59,402 bases of DNA from an uncultured Prevotellaceae bacterium (lineage in GTDB: Bacteria; Bacteroidota; Bacteroidia; Bacteroidales; Bacteroidaceae): NCBI GenBank assembly GCA_902800595.1, contig CADCFA010000015.1, positions 1 to 59,402 on the forward strand, written 5' to 3'. Position 1 is the first letter of the stretch. The number at the start of each line of letters is the position of its first letter. A program made the position numbers and the translations under genes. A model generated the notes under the pieces. That model ran no database searches, was not told the DNA's origin, and saw only the letters and a program-made list of their open reading frames with translations. Positions 1 through 10,298 of this stretch are shown piece by piece.

Positions 1-64
1 TGGGCTTGAACCAACGACCCCCTGATTAACAGTCAGGTGCTCTAACCAACTGAGCTACTGAAGC
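1..64 (-). tRNA. tRNA-Asn(GTT), 3' end cut by window edge
   Basis: Read on the minus strand, the 5' acceptor half GCTTCAG is followed by TA, a D arm starting GCTC, an anticodon stem CCTGA/TCAGG with loop CTGTTAA (anticodon GTT, asparagine), and a T arm GTTGG-TTCAAGC-CCA that runs off the window. The 5' end is placed at 64 from the 7-nt acceptor. The last part of the T stem and the 3' acceptor strand lie outside the window, so acceptor pairing cannot be checked. Confidence 0.93.
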
Positions 65-199
65 AGGTTTTGCTGTTAAGCGGGTGCAAAAGTACGGCGT
101 TTTTTTGAAACTACCAAACTTTTCGGCAAAAAAATTATCGAAAACCTATATTTTTTGCAAAAAAAGCTAAGAAAAGGGCGTTTTCTTAATAGAAAGGTG

Positions 200-207
200 T
201 AATTTTG
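200..207 (+). promoter_or_regulatory. Bacteroidetes -7 box for S41 protease gene
   Basis: TAATTTTG followed by CAGC matches the TAnnTTTG -7 consensus, 46 nt before the start codon. A clear -33 TTTG is not seen; T-rich sequence lies about 20 bp upstream. Confidence 0.6.
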
Positions 208-252
208 CAGCAAAAATAAAAGTAAAAAGGTAAAAAAGTAAAAGAGGAAAAT

Positions 253-1926
253 ATGAAAAGATACTTCGTACCGCTGTTGATGCTCTTCTTTGTGGCACTG
301 ACGGCTTCTGCACAGAAGAACAAGGATCATAACTTCGAGGTGGGTAAGCATCTGGATATCTTCAATCAGGTGTATAAGAACCTTGAGTTGTTGTATGTAG
401 ATACGCTGAGTCCTAAGGAGATCATTGGTACAGGCATCAATGCGATGTTGCGTAGTCTGGATCCTTATACAGAGTATTATGCGCAGGATGAGACCAAGAA
501 TCTGCGCATGATGCTGACGGGCAAATATGCAGGTATCGGTGCGCTGATCCGTCAGCATCAGAAGTTGAACCGCATCGTGATCGATGAACCCTATGCTGAT
601 ATGCCGGCTGCTGAGGCTGGACTGAAGAAGGGCGACGTGATTCTGAGTATTGATGACTCGATGATGACTGATAAGAGTGTGAGCTACGTGAGCGAGCATC
701 TTCGGGGTGAGGCTGGTACGAGTTTCCTTTTGAAGGTGATGCGCCCTTCAACGGGCAAGCTGATGAGCTTTAAGATTACACGTCGTAACATCAAACTGCC
801 TGAGTTGCCTTATTATGGCATGCAGGATTCTACGGTTGGCTATATCAACCTGAACTCCTTTACTGAAGGATGTTCGAAGGATGTGCGCAGGGCACTGATC
901 GACCTAAAGAAGCAGGGTGCCACCTCGTTGGTGCTCGACCTGCGAGGTAATGGCGGTGGCTCTGAGCAGGAGGCTGTTGATATCCTGAACCTCTGGTTGC
1001 CGAAAGGCGTCATGGTGGTGGAGAACCGAGGTAAGATCAAGCAGGCTTCGAAGGAGTATAAGACGCGTGTGGAACCGCTTGACACAGTGATGCCTCTGGT
1101 GATACTGGTCAACGGCGAGACGGCTTCTGCCAGCGAGATTACCAGTGGTGCCATACAGGATCTGGATCGTGGTATAATATTAGGTACGCGTACGTACGGA
1201 AAAGGTCTGGTTCAGGTTCCTATCGATCTGCCCTATAACACAAATATGAAGGTGACCACCTCGAAATATTACATCCCCAGTGGCCGTTGTATCCAGGCCA
1301 TCAACTACAAGAAGGGCAGTGGGGGCTATCGTGAGCATATCCCTGATTCGCTGACAAAGGTGTTCTATACCCGTAATGGTCGTGAGGTGCGCGATGGCGG
1401 CGGCATCAAGCCCGATGTGGAACTGAAGGGTGACACCATCCCCAATATCGCCTTCTATCTCACTGCCAGCGGTCAGGATTCTACCGAGGTGATGTTCGAC
1501 TGGGTGGTTGAGTATATCGCCAAGCATCCAACGATTGCTCCAGCCAAGGAGTTTCATTTGGAAGACGCTGACTGGCAGGACTTTAAGGCGTGTGTCATCA
1601 AGAGCGGATTCACCTATGATCCTGTCAGCAAGAAGCAGTTTGCCGAACTGGTGAAGACAGCCAAATTCGAGGGCTATTACGAGGAGGCAAAGCCGGCTTT
1701 CGATGAGCTTGAGAAGAAACTGAACCACGATGTGGCTTTCGGTCTTGATCGTCATGAGCAGACCATCCGTCAGATTCTTGAGTCGGAGATTGTGTCGGCC
1801 TATTATTATCAGGCTGGTGCCATCGAGGCTGGTCTGAGAAATGACAAACAGCTTCAGGAGGCTATCCGCCTGTTGAAGAATCCGGAGGAATACAAGAAGA
1901 TTTTGGCACCTGAGAAGCAAAAATAG
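253..1926 (+). CDS. S41 family C-terminal processing protease with PDZ domain
   Basis: This is a 557-residue periplasmic serine protease of the CtpA/Prc type (S41), which cleaves envelope proteins from their C-terminus using a Ser-Lys dyad. Residues 1-21 form a signal peptide ending in ASA-Q. A PDZ domain covers about 90-175 (GIGALIRQ; AEAGLKKGDVILSID). The S41 core follows, with the nucleophile in NGETASASE (Ser at about 294) and the general base in GTRTYGKG (Lys at about 317). The remaining C-terminal part is helical and charged and may help substrate docking. It is preceded by an A-rich tandem leader (GTAAAAAG-type repeats at about 221-247) and its own promoter, and stands alone before the rimP operon. 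Substrate is unknown. Family call is firm; a specific name is not justified. Confidence 0.95.
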   Translation: MKRYFVPLLMLFFVALTASAQKNKDHNFEVGKHLDIFNQVYKNLELLYVDTLSPKEIIGTGINAMLRSLDPYTEYYAQDETKNLRMMLTGKYAGIGALIRQHQKLNRIVIDEPYADMPAAEAGLKKGDVILSIDDSMMTDKSVSYVSEHLRGEAGTSFLLKVMRPSTGKLMSFKITRRNIKLPELPYYGMQDSTVGYINLNSFTEGCSKDVRRALIDLKKQGATSLVLDLRGNGGGSEQEAVDILNLWLPKGVMVVENRGKIKQASKEYKTRVEPLDTVMPLVILVNGETASASEITSGAIQDLDRGIILGTRTYGKGLVQVPIDLPYNTNMKVTTSKYYIPSGRCIQAINYKKGSGGYREHIPDSLTKVFYTRNGREVRDGGGIKPDVELKGDTIPNIAFYLTASGQDSTEVMFDWVVEYIAKHPTIAPAKEFHLEDADWQDFKACVIKSGFTYDPVSKKQFAELVKTAKFEGYYEEAKPAFDELEKKLNHDVAFGLDRHEQTIRQILESEIVSAYYYQAGAIEAGLRNDKQLQEAIRLLKNPEEYKKILAPEKQK

Positions 1927-1966
1927 AAGAATATTGAGCTATAGAGTATAAAAAAACGGCTAAATA

Positions 1967-1998
1967 TTTGGTAGTTAGCGGGAAAATGCTTAATTTTG
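1967..1998 (+). promoter_or_regulatory. Promoter of the rimP-nusA-infB operon
   Basis: TTTG at 1967-1970 and TAATTTTG at 1991-1998 are separated by 20 bp, fitting the Bacteroidetes -33/-7 pattern. The predicted transcript would start near 2003 and carry the hairpin at 2013-2040. Confidence 0.75.
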
Positions 1999-2012
1999 CA
2001 CCCGTTCAGCGG

Positions 2013-2040
2013 AATGAGAGGCTCGAAAGAGTCTCTCATT
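2013..2040 (+). promoter_or_regulatory. 5' UTR hairpin with GAAA tetraloop, rimP operon leader
   Basis: Arms AATGAGAGGCTC and GAGTCTCTCATT pair over 12 positions (one G-U) around a GAAA loop. There is no U-tract after it, so it is not a simple terminator. It sits between the promoter and rimP. A role in RNA stability or in feedback by a product of the operon (NusA, IF2, RimP) is inference only. Confidence 0.6.
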
Positions 2041-2060
2041 TCACATTTAAAAAGTAATAG

Positions 2061-2480
2061 ATGATTAATAAAGAAACGGTTGACATCAACTTCGCAGCTG
2101 ATGACAGAATTGTAATTGAGATCGATCATGCCGATGGCGTATGGATTGACGATTGTGCAGAACTGAGCCGATTCCTTCAGGAGCGCCTGGGTGAGGAGCT
2201 TGGTGATTATGAACTCGAGGTGGGTAGTGCCGGACTGGGTCAGCCGTTCAAGGTGGCTCAGCAGTATGTGAATCACATAGGTGACACGATAGAGGTACTG
2301 ACACTGGATGGAAAGAAGATGCAAGGTGTGCTGAAGGCAGTGGATGGTGACAGCTTTACCATCACTGTGCAGGAGAAGCAGAAACAGGAAGGTAAGAAGC
2401 GCCCCGTGCTGGTGGATGTCGATAAAACCTTCCAGATGAATGGCGTGAAGTATGCCAAGTATCAGCTGGCGTTCAAATAA
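2061..2480 (+). CDS. rimP: Ribosome maturation factor RimP, probably with an internal N-terminal deletion
   Basis: RimP assists 30S subunit maturation. From about residue 14 (ADDRIVIEIDHADGVWIDDC) the protein follows the family: ELEVGSAGLGQPFKV is the signature, and a C-terminal Sm-like domain runs from about 70 to 139. It is the first gene of rimP-nusA-infB, the usual order. Oddity: an in-frame TAG immediately precedes the ATG, and the first residues MINKETV join directly to DINFAADD. From memory of Bacteroidales homologues, roughly 16 residues (helix plus the EYFLV strand) are expected between them. The frame is kept, so a shortened product could be made, but half of the first alpha-beta layer would be missing. 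A GTTGA microrepeat at the presumed junction fits a deletion or an assembly collapse. Identity is firm; integrity is doubtful. Confidence 0.9.
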   Translation: MINKETVDINFAADDRIVIEIDHADGVWIDDCAELSRFLQERLGEELGDYELEVGSAGLGQPFKVAQQYVNHIGDTIEVLTLDGKKMQGVLKAVDGDSFTITVQEKQKQEGKKRPVLVDVDKTFQMNGVKYAKYQLAFK

Positions 2481-2529
2481 AAGACAGGGCGCCTTTGATG
2501 GTGAAAAGTAAAAAATAAAAAATATAGAA

Positions 2530-3789
2530 ATGGCAGTTAAGAAAGATGCGAAAGGTATCTCAATGATTGAGACCTTTCAGGAATTCAAAGAGACAAAGAA
2601 CATTGACCGCACCACTCTGGTGAGCGTGTTGGAAGAGAGTTTTCGTAATGTCATCGCAAAGATCTATGGCTCTGACGAGAACTTTGACGTGATTGTGAAC
2701 CCTGACAAGGGTGACTTCGAGATTCACCGTAACCGTATAGTGGTTGCTGATGGTGAGGTGACTGATGAGAACAAGGAGATTGAGCTGAGCGAGGCTCAGA
2801 AGATCGAGCCTGACTATGAGGTAGGCGAGGAAGTGTCGGAAGAGGTTGAATTCGCTAAGTTTGGCCGTCGTGCTATCCTGAACCTGCGTCAGACGCTGGC
2901 TTCTAAGATCCTCGAACTGGAGCACGATTCTCTTTACCAGAAGTACAAGGACAAGGTGAACACCATTGTCAGCGGTGAGGTTTATCAGATCTGGAAGCGC
3001 GAGGTGCTGCTGATGGACGATGAGGGTAACGAGCTCCACCTGCCGAAGGGCGAGCAGATTCCTTCAGACAACTATCACAAGGGTGAGACCATTCGCGCCA
3101 TCGTGAAGGAAGTGCAGAATGAGAACAATAACCCCCGTATCATCCTCTCACGTACCAGTCCTATCTTCCTGGAGCGCCTGTTGGAGGCTGAGGTACCTGA
3201 GATCAACGATGGTCTGATTACCATCAAGAAGGTGGCTCGTATGCCTGGAGAGCGTGCGAAGGTGGCTGTTGAGAGCTACGATGAGCGCATTGATCCAGTA
3301 GGAGCCTGCGTAGGTGTGAAAGGTAGTCGTGTGCATGGTATCGTTCGCGAGCTCTGCAACGAGAATATCGATGTGATCAACTACTCTTCTAACACACAGC
3401 TGTTTATTCAGCGTGCCCTGAGTCCTGCAAAGATCTCAAGCATCACTATCGATCAGGAGAACCACAAGGCAGAGGTTTATCTGCAGCCCGAAGAGGTATC
3501 TCTGGCCATCGGACGTGGTGGTATGAATATCAAACTGGCTTCTATGCTGACAGAATATACTATCGATGTATTCCGTGTAGTGAACGAAAATGAAGCTGAT
3601 GAGGATATCTATCTGGATGAGTTCTCTGATGAGATCGACCAGTGGGTTATCGATTCTATCAAGGCCATTGGTCTGGATACAGCCAAGGCTGTTCTTAACG
3701 CTCCGCGTGAGATGCTTATTGAGAAGGCCGATCTCGAAGAAGAGACCGTTGACCATCTGCTGAGTGTGCTCCGTGCAGAATTCGAGTAA
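2530..3789 (+). CDS. nusA: Transcription termination/antitermination factor NusA
   Basis: NusA binds RNA polymerase and nascent RNA and modulates pausing, termination and antitermination. The 419-residue protein has the N-terminal RNAP-binding domain (about 1-130), an S1 domain (about 135-205, KVNTIVSGEVYQIWK), and two KH domains (about 210-350) with GACVGVKGSRV and AIGRGGMNIKLAS as the GxxG-type loops. A short acidic C-terminal region follows and there is only a partial helical repeat at the end. Length is normal for Bacteroidetes. It lies 49 nt after rimP behind an A-rich leader and 34 nt before infB, the standard operon. It may be regulated with rimP and infB from the promoter at 1967-1998. 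Confidence 0.97.
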   Translation: MAVKKDAKGISMIETFQEFKETKNIDRTTLVSVLEESFRNVIAKIYGSDENFDVIVNPDKGDFEIHRNRIVVADGEVTDENKEIELSEAQKIEPDYEVGEEVSEEVEFAKFGRRAILNLRQTLASKILELEHDSLYQKYKDKVNTIVSGEVYQIWKREVLLMDDEGNELHLPKGEQIPSDNYHKGETIRAIVKEVQNENNNPRIILSRTSPIFLERLLEAEVPEINDGLITIKKVARMPGERAKVAVESYDERIDPVGACVGVKGSRVHGIVRELCNENIDVINYSSNTQLFIQRALSPAKISSITIDQENHKAEVYLQPEEVSLAIGRGGMNIKLASMLTEYTIDVFRVVNENEADEDIYLDEFSDEIDQWVIDSIKAIGLDTAKAVLNAPREMLIEKADLEEETVDHLLSVLRAEFE

Positions 3790-3823
3790 TTGTCAAATTG
3801 TAAATCGTCAAATTGTAAAATAG

Positions 3824-6673
3824 ATGGGTGTTAGATTAAATAAAGTATTAACAGAACTCAATATTGGACTTCAGACAGCCATCGACTATCTGAAGAACAA
3901 GAAGAGTCTGGGTGACATCAAGGATGACGCCAATGTCAACACCAAGATTTCTGATGAGCAGTACGATGCACTGGTCAAGGAATTCAAGGGCGACAAGGAT
4001 GTGAAGACCCAGGCAGGGATGATCTTCCCGAAGAAGAAGGATAAACCCAAGGTAAAGCCCGAGCCTGAGATGGTGAAGGAAGAACCGAGACAGACATTTA
4101 CCCCATTGGGGAAGATCGATCTCGACTCGATCAATAAGCCTTCATCCAAGGAGAAGGAAGTTCCCAAGGCTGAGCCAAAGCCAGTAGAGGCGCCAAAGCC
4201 TGAGCCTATAGCAGTAAAACCAGAACCCGCAGAAGTGAAGCCCGAGCCGAAGCCCGAACCCAAACCAGAGCCAAAGCCGGAACCAACCCCCGAGCCCTCA
4301 GAGGTGAAGCCTGAGCCAAAACCTGAGCCCAAGGCGGAAGCTGCTCCTGTGGCAGAACCCGAGCCCGAAGTTAAGAGCCCGGCAGATGATTCTGACGAAG
4401 AGAAGAATATCTTTACCCTGAAGAGCGAGGAGAAAATGGCACCGAAGGTGAACGTGCTGGGTAAGATAGACCTTGACTCACTGAACCAGAGCACTCGTCC
4501 TAAGAAGAAGACAAAGGAGGAGCGCAAGCGTGAGCGTGAGGAGAAACAGGCTCAGCAGCATGGTGGTATCAATGGTGAGAAGAAGAAGCGTGAGCGTATC
4601 CGTGGTGGTAAGGAGCGTGTAGATATCGAGGCTGCTGCCAACCAGGACAACAATAAGCAGAAGAAGAATAAGAACAAGGGAGGCAATCAGAACTTCCAGG
4701 ACAACGGTAATAACCAGCAGGGTGGTGGAAAGAACAAAAAGAAGAACCGCCCAGTGAAGCCTTTGGAGGTAGATGATGAGGCTGTAGCCCGTCAGGTGAA
4801 GGAGACGTTGGCTCGTCTGACTTCAAAGAACCAGAACAAGAAGGGTGCCAAGTACCGTCGTGAGAAGCGTGATGCTGTTGCAGAACGTATGGAACAGGAG
4901 ATGGCAGCTGAGGCAGCAGAGAGCAAGGTACTGAAGCTGACTGAGTTCGTGACAGTTTCTGAGCTGGCTACGATGATGAACGTTGGTGTCAACCAGGTTA
5001 TCGGTACTTGTATGAGTATCGGTATTATGGTGTCTATCAACCAGCGTCTGGATGCTGAGACCATCAACATCGTTGCTGAGGAGTTTGGCTTCACCACAGA
5101 GTATGTCAGTGCTGAGGTGCAGAATGCCATTACTGAGGAAGTTGACGATGAGAATGATCTGATTTCTCGCGCTCCTATCGTAACGGTGATGGGACATGTC
5201 GATCATGGTAAGACTTCTCTGCTTGACCATATCCGCAACACGAACGTGATTGCTGGTGAGGCTGGTGGTATCACCCAGCACATCGGTGCTTACAACGTGA
5301 AGCTGAAGGATGGTCGTAAGATCACATTCCTGGATACCCCAGGTCACGAGGCCTTCACCGCCATGCGTGCCCGTGGTGCTCAGGTAACCGATATCGCCAT
5401 CATCATTGTGGCTGCCGACGACTCTGTGATGCCTACCACAAAGGAGGCTATCGCTCATGCTCAGGCTGCTAACGTGCCGATGGTGTTTGCTATCAACAAG
5501 ATTGATAAGCCAGGTGCTAATCCCGATAAGATCCGTGAGGATCTGGCCAACATGAACCTGCTCGTTGAGGAGTGGGGCGGTAAGTACCAGTGTCAGGAGA
5601 TCAGTGCCAAGAAAGGCATCGGTGTTGATGAGCTGCTCGAAAAGGTGCTGCTCGAAGCCGAGATGCTCGACCTGAAGGCCAATCCTAACCGAAAGGCTAC
5701 AGGTTCTATCATCGAGTCTTCACTCGACAAGGGTCGTGGTTATGTATCTACCGTGCTTGTATCTAATGGTACACTGCAGGTTGGAGATATCGTGATTGCA
5801 GGTACTGCCTGGGGTAGAGTAAAGGCTATGTTCAATGAGCGTAACCAGCGTATTGAGAAGGCTGGTCCTGCTGAGCCCGCCATCATCCTTGGTCTGAACG
5901 GTGCGCCTACCGCTGGTGACTCTTTCCATGTGATGGAGACAGAGCAGGAGGCTCGTGAGATTGCCAACAAGCGTATCCAGTTGCAGCGTGAGCAGAGTCT
6001 GCGTACCACCACCAAGCTTGGTCTTGATGAGTTGTCACACCGTATCGCTCTGGGTGAGTTCCATGAGTTGAACATCATCGTGAAGGGTGATACCGATGGA
6101 TCTATCGAGGCTCTCTCTGACTCGTTCATCAAGCTCTCTACTGAGAAGGTGCAGGTGAATGTCATCTCGAAGGCTGTAGGTCAGATCTCAGAGAACGATG
6201 TCATGCTGGCTTCGGCTTCTGAGGCTATCATCATCGGTTTCCAGGTACGTCCTTCTGCTGATGCCCGCAAGGCTGCTGATCGCGAGGGTGTTGAGATCAA
6301 CACATACTCTATCATCTACGATGCTATCGACGATGTGAAGCAGACGATGCAGGGTATGCTTGATAAGGTGAAGAAGGAAATCATCTCTGGTGAGATTGAG
6401 GTGAAGCAGGTGTTCAAGATCTCCAAGGTTGGTACTGTGGCCGGTGGTCTGGTTACTGACGGTAAAGTACACAACAAGGATAAGGCCCGTGTCATCCGTG
6501 ATGGTATCGTGATCCACACTGCTCCTATCGATGCGCTGAAGCGTTACAAGGATGATGCCAAGGAAGTGGCAACAGGCTTGGAGTGTGGTATCTCACTGGT
6601 GAACTTCAACGATATCCAGGTAGGTGATATCATTGAGACCTTCACAGAGATTGAGGTAGAACAGAAACTATAA
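3824..6673 (+). CDS. infB: Translation initiation factor IF-2
   Basis: IF-2 is the GTPase that delivers initiator tRNA to the 30S subunit. The protein has 949 residues. An N-terminal IF2N helical domain (about 1-60) is followed by a long low-complexity linker (about 70-350) with Pro-Glu-Lys repeats (PEPKPEPK type) and then basic Lys/Asn/Gly/Gln-rich stretches. A second IF2N domain lies at about 375-430. The G domain starts near 448 with [15 protein letters not shown] (G1), DTPGHEAF (G3) and NKIDKPGA (G4), and domains II-IV fill the C-terminus. Start codon follows two copies of a GTCAAATTGTAAA-like leader repeat. Only 15 nt separate its stop from the GTG of sufB, so readthrough into the suf genes is possible. 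Confidence 0.98.
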   Translation: MGVRLNKVLTELNIGLQTAIDYLKNKKSLGDIKDDANVNTKISDEQYDALVKEFKGDKDVKTQAGMIFPKKKDKPKVKPEPEMVKEEPRQTFTPLGKIDLDSINKPSSKEKEVPKAEPKPVEAPKPEPIAVKPEPAEVKPEPKPEPKPEPKPEPTPEPSEVKPEPKPEPKAEAAPVAEPEPEVKSPADDSDEEKNIFTLKSEEKMAPKVNVLGKIDLDSLNQSTRPKKKTKEERKREREEKQAQQHGGINGEKKKRERIRGGKERVDIEAAANQDNNKQKKNKNKGGNQNFQDNGNNQQGGGKNKKKNRPVKPLEVDDEAVARQVKETLARLTSKNQNKKGAKYRREKRDAVAERMEQEMAAEAAESKVLKLTEFVTVSELATMMNVGVNQVIGTCMSIGIMVSINQRLDAETINIVAEEFGFTTEYVSAEVQNAITEEVDDENDLISRAPIVTVMGHVDHGKTSLLDHIRNTNVIAGEAGGITQHIGAYNVKLKDGRKITFLDTPGHEAFTAMRARGAQVTDIAIIIVAADDSVMPTTKEAIAHAQAANVPMVFAINKIDKPGANPDKIREDLANMNLLVEEWGGKYQCQEISAKKGIGVDELLEKVLLEAEMLDLKANPNRKATGSIIESSLDKGRGYVSTVLVSNGTLQVGDIVIAGTAWGRVKAMFNERNQRIEKAGPAEPAIILGLNGAPTAGDSFHVMETEQEAREIANKRIQLQREQSLRTTTKLGLDELSHRIALGEFHELNIIVKGDTDGSIEALSDSFIKLSTEKVQVNVISKAVGQISENDVMLASASEAIIIGFQVRPSADARKAADREGVEINTYSIIYDAIDDVKQTMQGMLDKVKKEIISGEIEVKQVFKISKVGTVAGGLVTDGKVHNKDKARVIRDGIVIHTAPIDALKRYKDDAKEVATGLECGISLVNFNDIQVGDIIETFTEIEVEQKL

Positions 6674-6688
6674 AGTGAAAAGTGAAGA

Positions 6689-8161
6689 GTGAAAAGTGAA
6701 GAATTTGCTTCCGCTCAGAATGCAAGCAATGAATATGTCCGTAAGGTGGCCGAGCAGAAATATGAGTTCGGTTTCACCACGGACGTTCATACAGAGATTA
6801 TACCAGTCGGGCTGAACGAGGATATCGTTCGGCTCATCTCTGCTAAGAAGGGGGAGCCTGAATGGATGCTTGAGTTCAGACTGAAGGCTTTCCGCTATTG
6901 GCAGGAGCAGACGGAGCCGAAATGGGGACACGTACATGTGCCTCCTATCGACTATCAGGCGATATCGTATTATGCCGATCCGCTGGCTAAGAAACCTGGG
7001 GGCGACGGTAAGATCGACCCAGAGTTGGAGAAGACCTTCGATAAGCTTGGTATCCCCCTTGAGGAGCGATTGGCCTTGAGTGGCAATACGGCTGTTGATG
7101 CCATCATGGACTCAGTGAGCGTAAAGACCACCTTTAAGGAGAAACTGCGTGAGAAGGGTGTCATCTTCTGCAGTATCGGCGACGCCATCAAGGAGCATCC
7201 TGATTTGGTGCGACAGTATCTAGGTAGTGTAGTGCCTTATCGTGATAATTACTTTGCGGCACTCAACTCAGCTGTGTTCAGCGATGGCTCGTTTGTGTAT
7301 ATCCCCAAGGGTGTGCGCTGTCCGATGGAGCTCAGTTCCTATTTCCGTATCAATGCCAGAAATACAGGTCAGTTTGAGCGCACGCTGATCATTGCCGATG
7401 ACGATGCTTACGTGTCGTATCTTGAGGGTTGTACAGCACCGATGCGTGATGAGAATCAATTACATGCAGCCATTGTGGAGATTATCGTGATGGATCGTGC
7501 TGAGGTGAAGTACTCTACCGTGCAGAACTGGTATCCTGGCGATGAGAACGGCAAAGGTGGTGTGCTTAACCTGGTAACCAAACGTGGTGATTTGCGTGGT
7601 GTTGACTCCAAGCTCTCCTGGACACAGGTAGAGACGGGCTCTGCCATCACTTGGAAATATCCCTCCTGCATCTTGCGTGGCGATAATTCTCAGGCAGAGT
7701 TCTACTCAGTAGCAGTCACCAACAACTATCAGGAGGCTGATACAGGTACGAAGATGATCCATATCGGTAAGAACACCAAGAGCACCATTATCTCTAAGGG
7801 AATCTCAGCTGGACACTCACAGAACTCCTATCGTGGACTTGTGCGTGCCACCTCGAATGCAGACAATGCCCGCAACTACTCAAGTTGCGACTCACTGTTA
7901 TTAGGTTCTGATTGTGGCGCCCATACTTTCCCCTATATGGATGTGCATAATGACACTGCTATCTTCGAGCACGAGGCTACCACCTCGAAGATCTCTGAAG
8001 ATCAGTTGTTCTATTGCAATCAGCGTGGTATCCCAACAGAGCAGGCTGTAGGACTGATCGTCAATGGCTATGCCAAAGAGGTGCTGCAAAAGTTGCCGAT
8101 GGAGTTTGCCGTTGAGGCTCAGAAACTGCTGAGTGTATCACTCGAGGGTACGGTAGGATAA
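6689..8161 (+). CDS. sufB: Fe-S cluster assembly scaffold SufB
   Basis: SufB is the scaffold subunit of the SufBC2D complex that assembles iron-sulfur clusters in the cytoplasm. The 490-residue reading frame matches the family from about residue 17 ([20 protein letters not shown]) to the C-terminal beta-helix and helical region ([19 protein letters not shown]). No ATG is available in frame near the conserved N-terminus; the only plausible start is GTG at 6689, inside an AGTGAAAAGTGAAG tandem leader, so the first ~16 residues partly encode the leader repeat. The true initiation site is therefore uncertain. It is followed by sufC, sufD and sufS in the usual order, spaced 27, -4 and 2 nt. Confidence 0.96.
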   Translation: MKSEEFASAQNASNEYVRKVAEQKYEFGFTTDVHTEIIPVGLNEDIVRLISAKKGEPEWMLEFRLKAFRYWQEQTEPKWGHVHVPPIDYQAISYYADPLAKKPGGDGKIDPELEKTFDKLGIPLEERLALSGNTAVDAIMDSVSVKTTFKEKLREKGVIFCSIGDAIKEHPDLVRQYLGSVVPYRDNYFAALNSAVFSDGSFVYIPKGVRCPMELSSYFRINARNTGQFERTLIIADDDAYVSYLEGCTAPMRDENQLHAAIVEIIVMDRAEVKYSTVQNWYPGDENGKGGVLNLVTKRGDLRGVDSKLSWTQVETGSAITWKYPSCILRGDNSQAEFYSVAVTNNYQEADTGTKMIHIGKNTKSTIISKGISAGHSQNSYRGLVRATSNADNARNYSSCDSLLLGSDCGAHTFPYMDVHNDTAIFEHEATTSKISEDQLFYCNQRGIPTEQAVGLIVNGYAKEVLQKLPMEFAVEAQKLLSVSLEGTVG

Positions 8162-8188
8162 TTAGTAAAAAGTCAAATTGTCAAATAG

Positions 8189-8944
8189 ATGTTAGAAGTT
8201 CGAAACTTACACGCTAGGATAGGCGAAAAAGAGATATTAAAAGGTATTGATCTCGTGATCAACGATGGCGAGACACATGCTATCATGGGTCCTAATGGCT
8301 CGGGTAAGAGTACGCTGAGTGCCGTGCTGGTGGGCAATCCACTCTACGAGGTGACTGAAGGCGAGGCCTTCTTCAATGGCAGGAATCTGTTGGAGATGAA
8401 ACCTGAGGATCGTGCCCATGAGGGACTCTTCTTGAGTTTCCAGTATCCTGTGGAGATTCCTGGTGTGTCGATGACTAACTTTATGAAGGCTGCCATCAAC
8501 GAGAAGCGTAAGTATCAGGGCTTGGAGCCTATGAATGCTGCTGAGTTCCTGAAGCTGCAGCGCGAGAAACGCAAGATTGTGGAGCTCGACTCAAAGCTGG
8601 CTAACCGCTCAGTGAACGAAGGCTTCAGCGGTGGCGAGAAAAAGCGCAATGAGATATTCCAGATGGCTATGCTGGAACCAAAGCTGAGCATCCTTGATGA
8701 GACTGACTCAGGTCTGGATGTAGATGCGATGCGTATTGTGGCTGATGGCGTGAACAAACTTCAGACACCAGAGACATCATGTATCGTGATCACCCATTAC
8801 GATCGCTTGCTGGAGATGATTAAGCCTCAGTTCGTGCATGTGCTCTACAAGGGGCGCATTGTGAAGACTGGCGGTCCGGAGCTGGCTGTCCAGATTCAGG
8901 AGCACGGCTACGATTGGATTAAGGAAGAAATAGGAGAAGAATGA
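8189..8944 (+). CDS. sufC: Fe-S assembly ATPase SufC
   Basis: SufC is the ABC-type ATPase that drives conformational change of the SufBCD scaffold. The 251-residue protein has Walker A GPNGSGKST (about 34-42), Q-loop in LSFQYP, ABC signature-like FSGGEKKRNEI, Walker B LSILDETDSGLD and the H-loop VITHYDR. All catalytic elements are intact. Its leader contains the AGTCAAATTGTCAAATAG repeat. The last 4 nt overlap the sufD start (ATGA), implying translational coupling of SufC and SufD, which bind each other. Confidence 0.98.
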   Translation: MLEVRNLHARIGEKEILKGIDLVINDGETHAIMGPNGSGKSTLSAVLVGNPLYEVTEGEAFFNGRNLLEMKPEDRAHEGLFLSFQYPVEIPGVSMTNFMKAAINEKRKYQGLEPMNAAEFLKLQREKRKIVELDSKLANRSVNEGFSGGEKKRNEIFQMAMLEPKLSILDETDSGLDVDAMRIVADGVNKLQTPETSCIVITHYDRLLEMIKPQFVHVLYKGRIVKTGGPELAVQIQEHGYDWIKEEIGEE

Positions 8945-10296
8945 ACTCAGAGCAGCAATATATAGAGCTTTATGAGCAAGCGCGGCAGATGATCTTTGAT
9001 CATGCGCCTGAGGCGATGAATGCCGTTCGCGATGAGGCTTTTGAGAACTTCCGGCGTCAGGGCTTCCCTTCCAAGAAGGTGGAGCGCTACAAATATACTG
9101 ATGTGCAGAAACTCTTCCAGCCCGACTATGGTGTAAACCTTAGTCGTCTGCAGATCCCTGTTGATCCCTATGAGGCCTTCCGTTGCGATGTGCCCAACCT
9201 CTCTACCAGTCTCTACTTCGTGGTGAACGATATGTTCTATCACGATGATAAACCCAAGGGCAATCTGCCTGAGGGCGTGCTGATCGGCTCTATGCGCAAT
9301 TATCCCGATCTTGTCGGGAAATACTACGCCAAACTGGCCAAGACCAGCGATGATGCCATCACTGCCCTTAACACGATGCTGGCACAGGATGGCATGTTGG
9401 TCTATGTGCCCAAGAACGTGAAGGTGGATCGTGCCATTCAGGTTATCAATATCCTGAAGGCGACACCTCAGAACGCTCAGCGCCAAGTGCCCGACTTGAT
9501 GGTGAATCGTCGTGTGCTCCTCATTCTTGAAGAGGGTGCTGAGATAAAAATGTTGTTCTGCGACCATACTGCTGATGATCGCAACTTCCTGGCTACTCAG
9601 GTGATTGAGGCTTATGTGGGCGACAATGCCTCACTCGATCTCTATTGCATGGAGGAGACCCACCATAAGAATGTCCGTGTGAGCAATGTCTATATCGACC
9701 AGCAGGCTAACAGTCGTGTGAATCATAATGTCATCACCCTTCATAACGGCATCACCCGTAATAAACTCGACCTGACCTTCAGTGGTGAGGGAGCGGAATG
9801 TCAGTGCTATGGGTGTGTGATTGCCGACAAGCAGCAGCATGTGGATAACAACACGCTTATCACACATAAAGTGCCCCATTGTACTTCGAACGAGCTCTAT
9901 AAATACGTGCTCGACGATAAGGCTACTGGTGCCTTCGCTGGTCGAGTGCTGGTGGAGCATGGTGCGCAGAAAACGACCTCGCAGATGACGAACCAGAATC
10001 TCACAGCTACTAAGGAGGCGCGGATGTACACCCAGCCTATGCTCGAGATCTATGCCGACGATGTGAAGTGCGCTCACGGCTCTACCGTTGGACAGCTCAA
10101 CGATGCGGCACTCTTCTATATGCGCCAGCGTGGTATCTCGCTTCAAGAAGCCAAGCTGTTGCTGCAGAATGCTTTCATCAACGAGGTGATTGACAAGATG
10201 CAGCTCGAACCCCTTCGCGATCGTCTGCACTATCTGGTAGAGAAGCGTTTCCGAGGGGAACTCAACAAATGTGAAGGTTGCCGACTCTGTAAATAA
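8941..10296 (+). CDS. sufD: Fe-S assembly protein SufD
   Basis: SufD is the second scaffold subunit, paralogous to SufB. The 451-residue protein has the N-terminal helical domain (about 1-120), the central beta-helix with MLFCDHTADDRNFLATQV and the conserved C-terminal segment DDVKCAHGSTVGQLNDAALF containing the Cys/His pair used at the SufB-SufD interface. The C-terminus is CEGCRLCK, an extra cysteine-rich tail whose role is unclear. It begins inside the end of sufC and ends 2 nt before sufS. Confidence 0.97.
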   Translation: MNSEQQYIELYEQARQMIFDHAPEAMNAVRDEAFENFRRQGFPSKKVERYKYTDVQKLFQPDYGVNLSRLQIPVDPYEAFRCDVPNLSTSLYFVVNDMFYHDDKPKGNLPEGVLIGSMRNYPDLVGKYYAKLAKTSDDAITALNTMLAQDGMLVYVPKNVKVDRAIQVINILKATPQNAQRQVPDLMVNRRVLLILEEGAEIKMLFCDHTADDRNFLATQVIEAYVGDNASLDLYCMEETHHKNVRVSNVYIDQQANSRVNHNVITLHNGITRNKLDLTFSGEGAECQCYGCVIADKQQHVDNNTLITHKVPHCTSNELYKYVLDDKATGAFAGRVLVEHGAQKTTSQMTNQNLTATKEARMYTQPMLEIYADDVKCAHGSTVGQLNDAALFYMRQRGISLQEAKLLLQNAFINEVIDKMQLEPLRDRLHYLVEKRFRGELNKCEGCRLCK

Positions 10297-10298
10297 GT

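Noticed and set aside
3886-4527. A Gly/Ser/Phe-rich 213-codon frame opposite the infB linker
   Set aside because: It is the complement of the Pro-Glu-Lys repeat of IF-2 and has no independent support.
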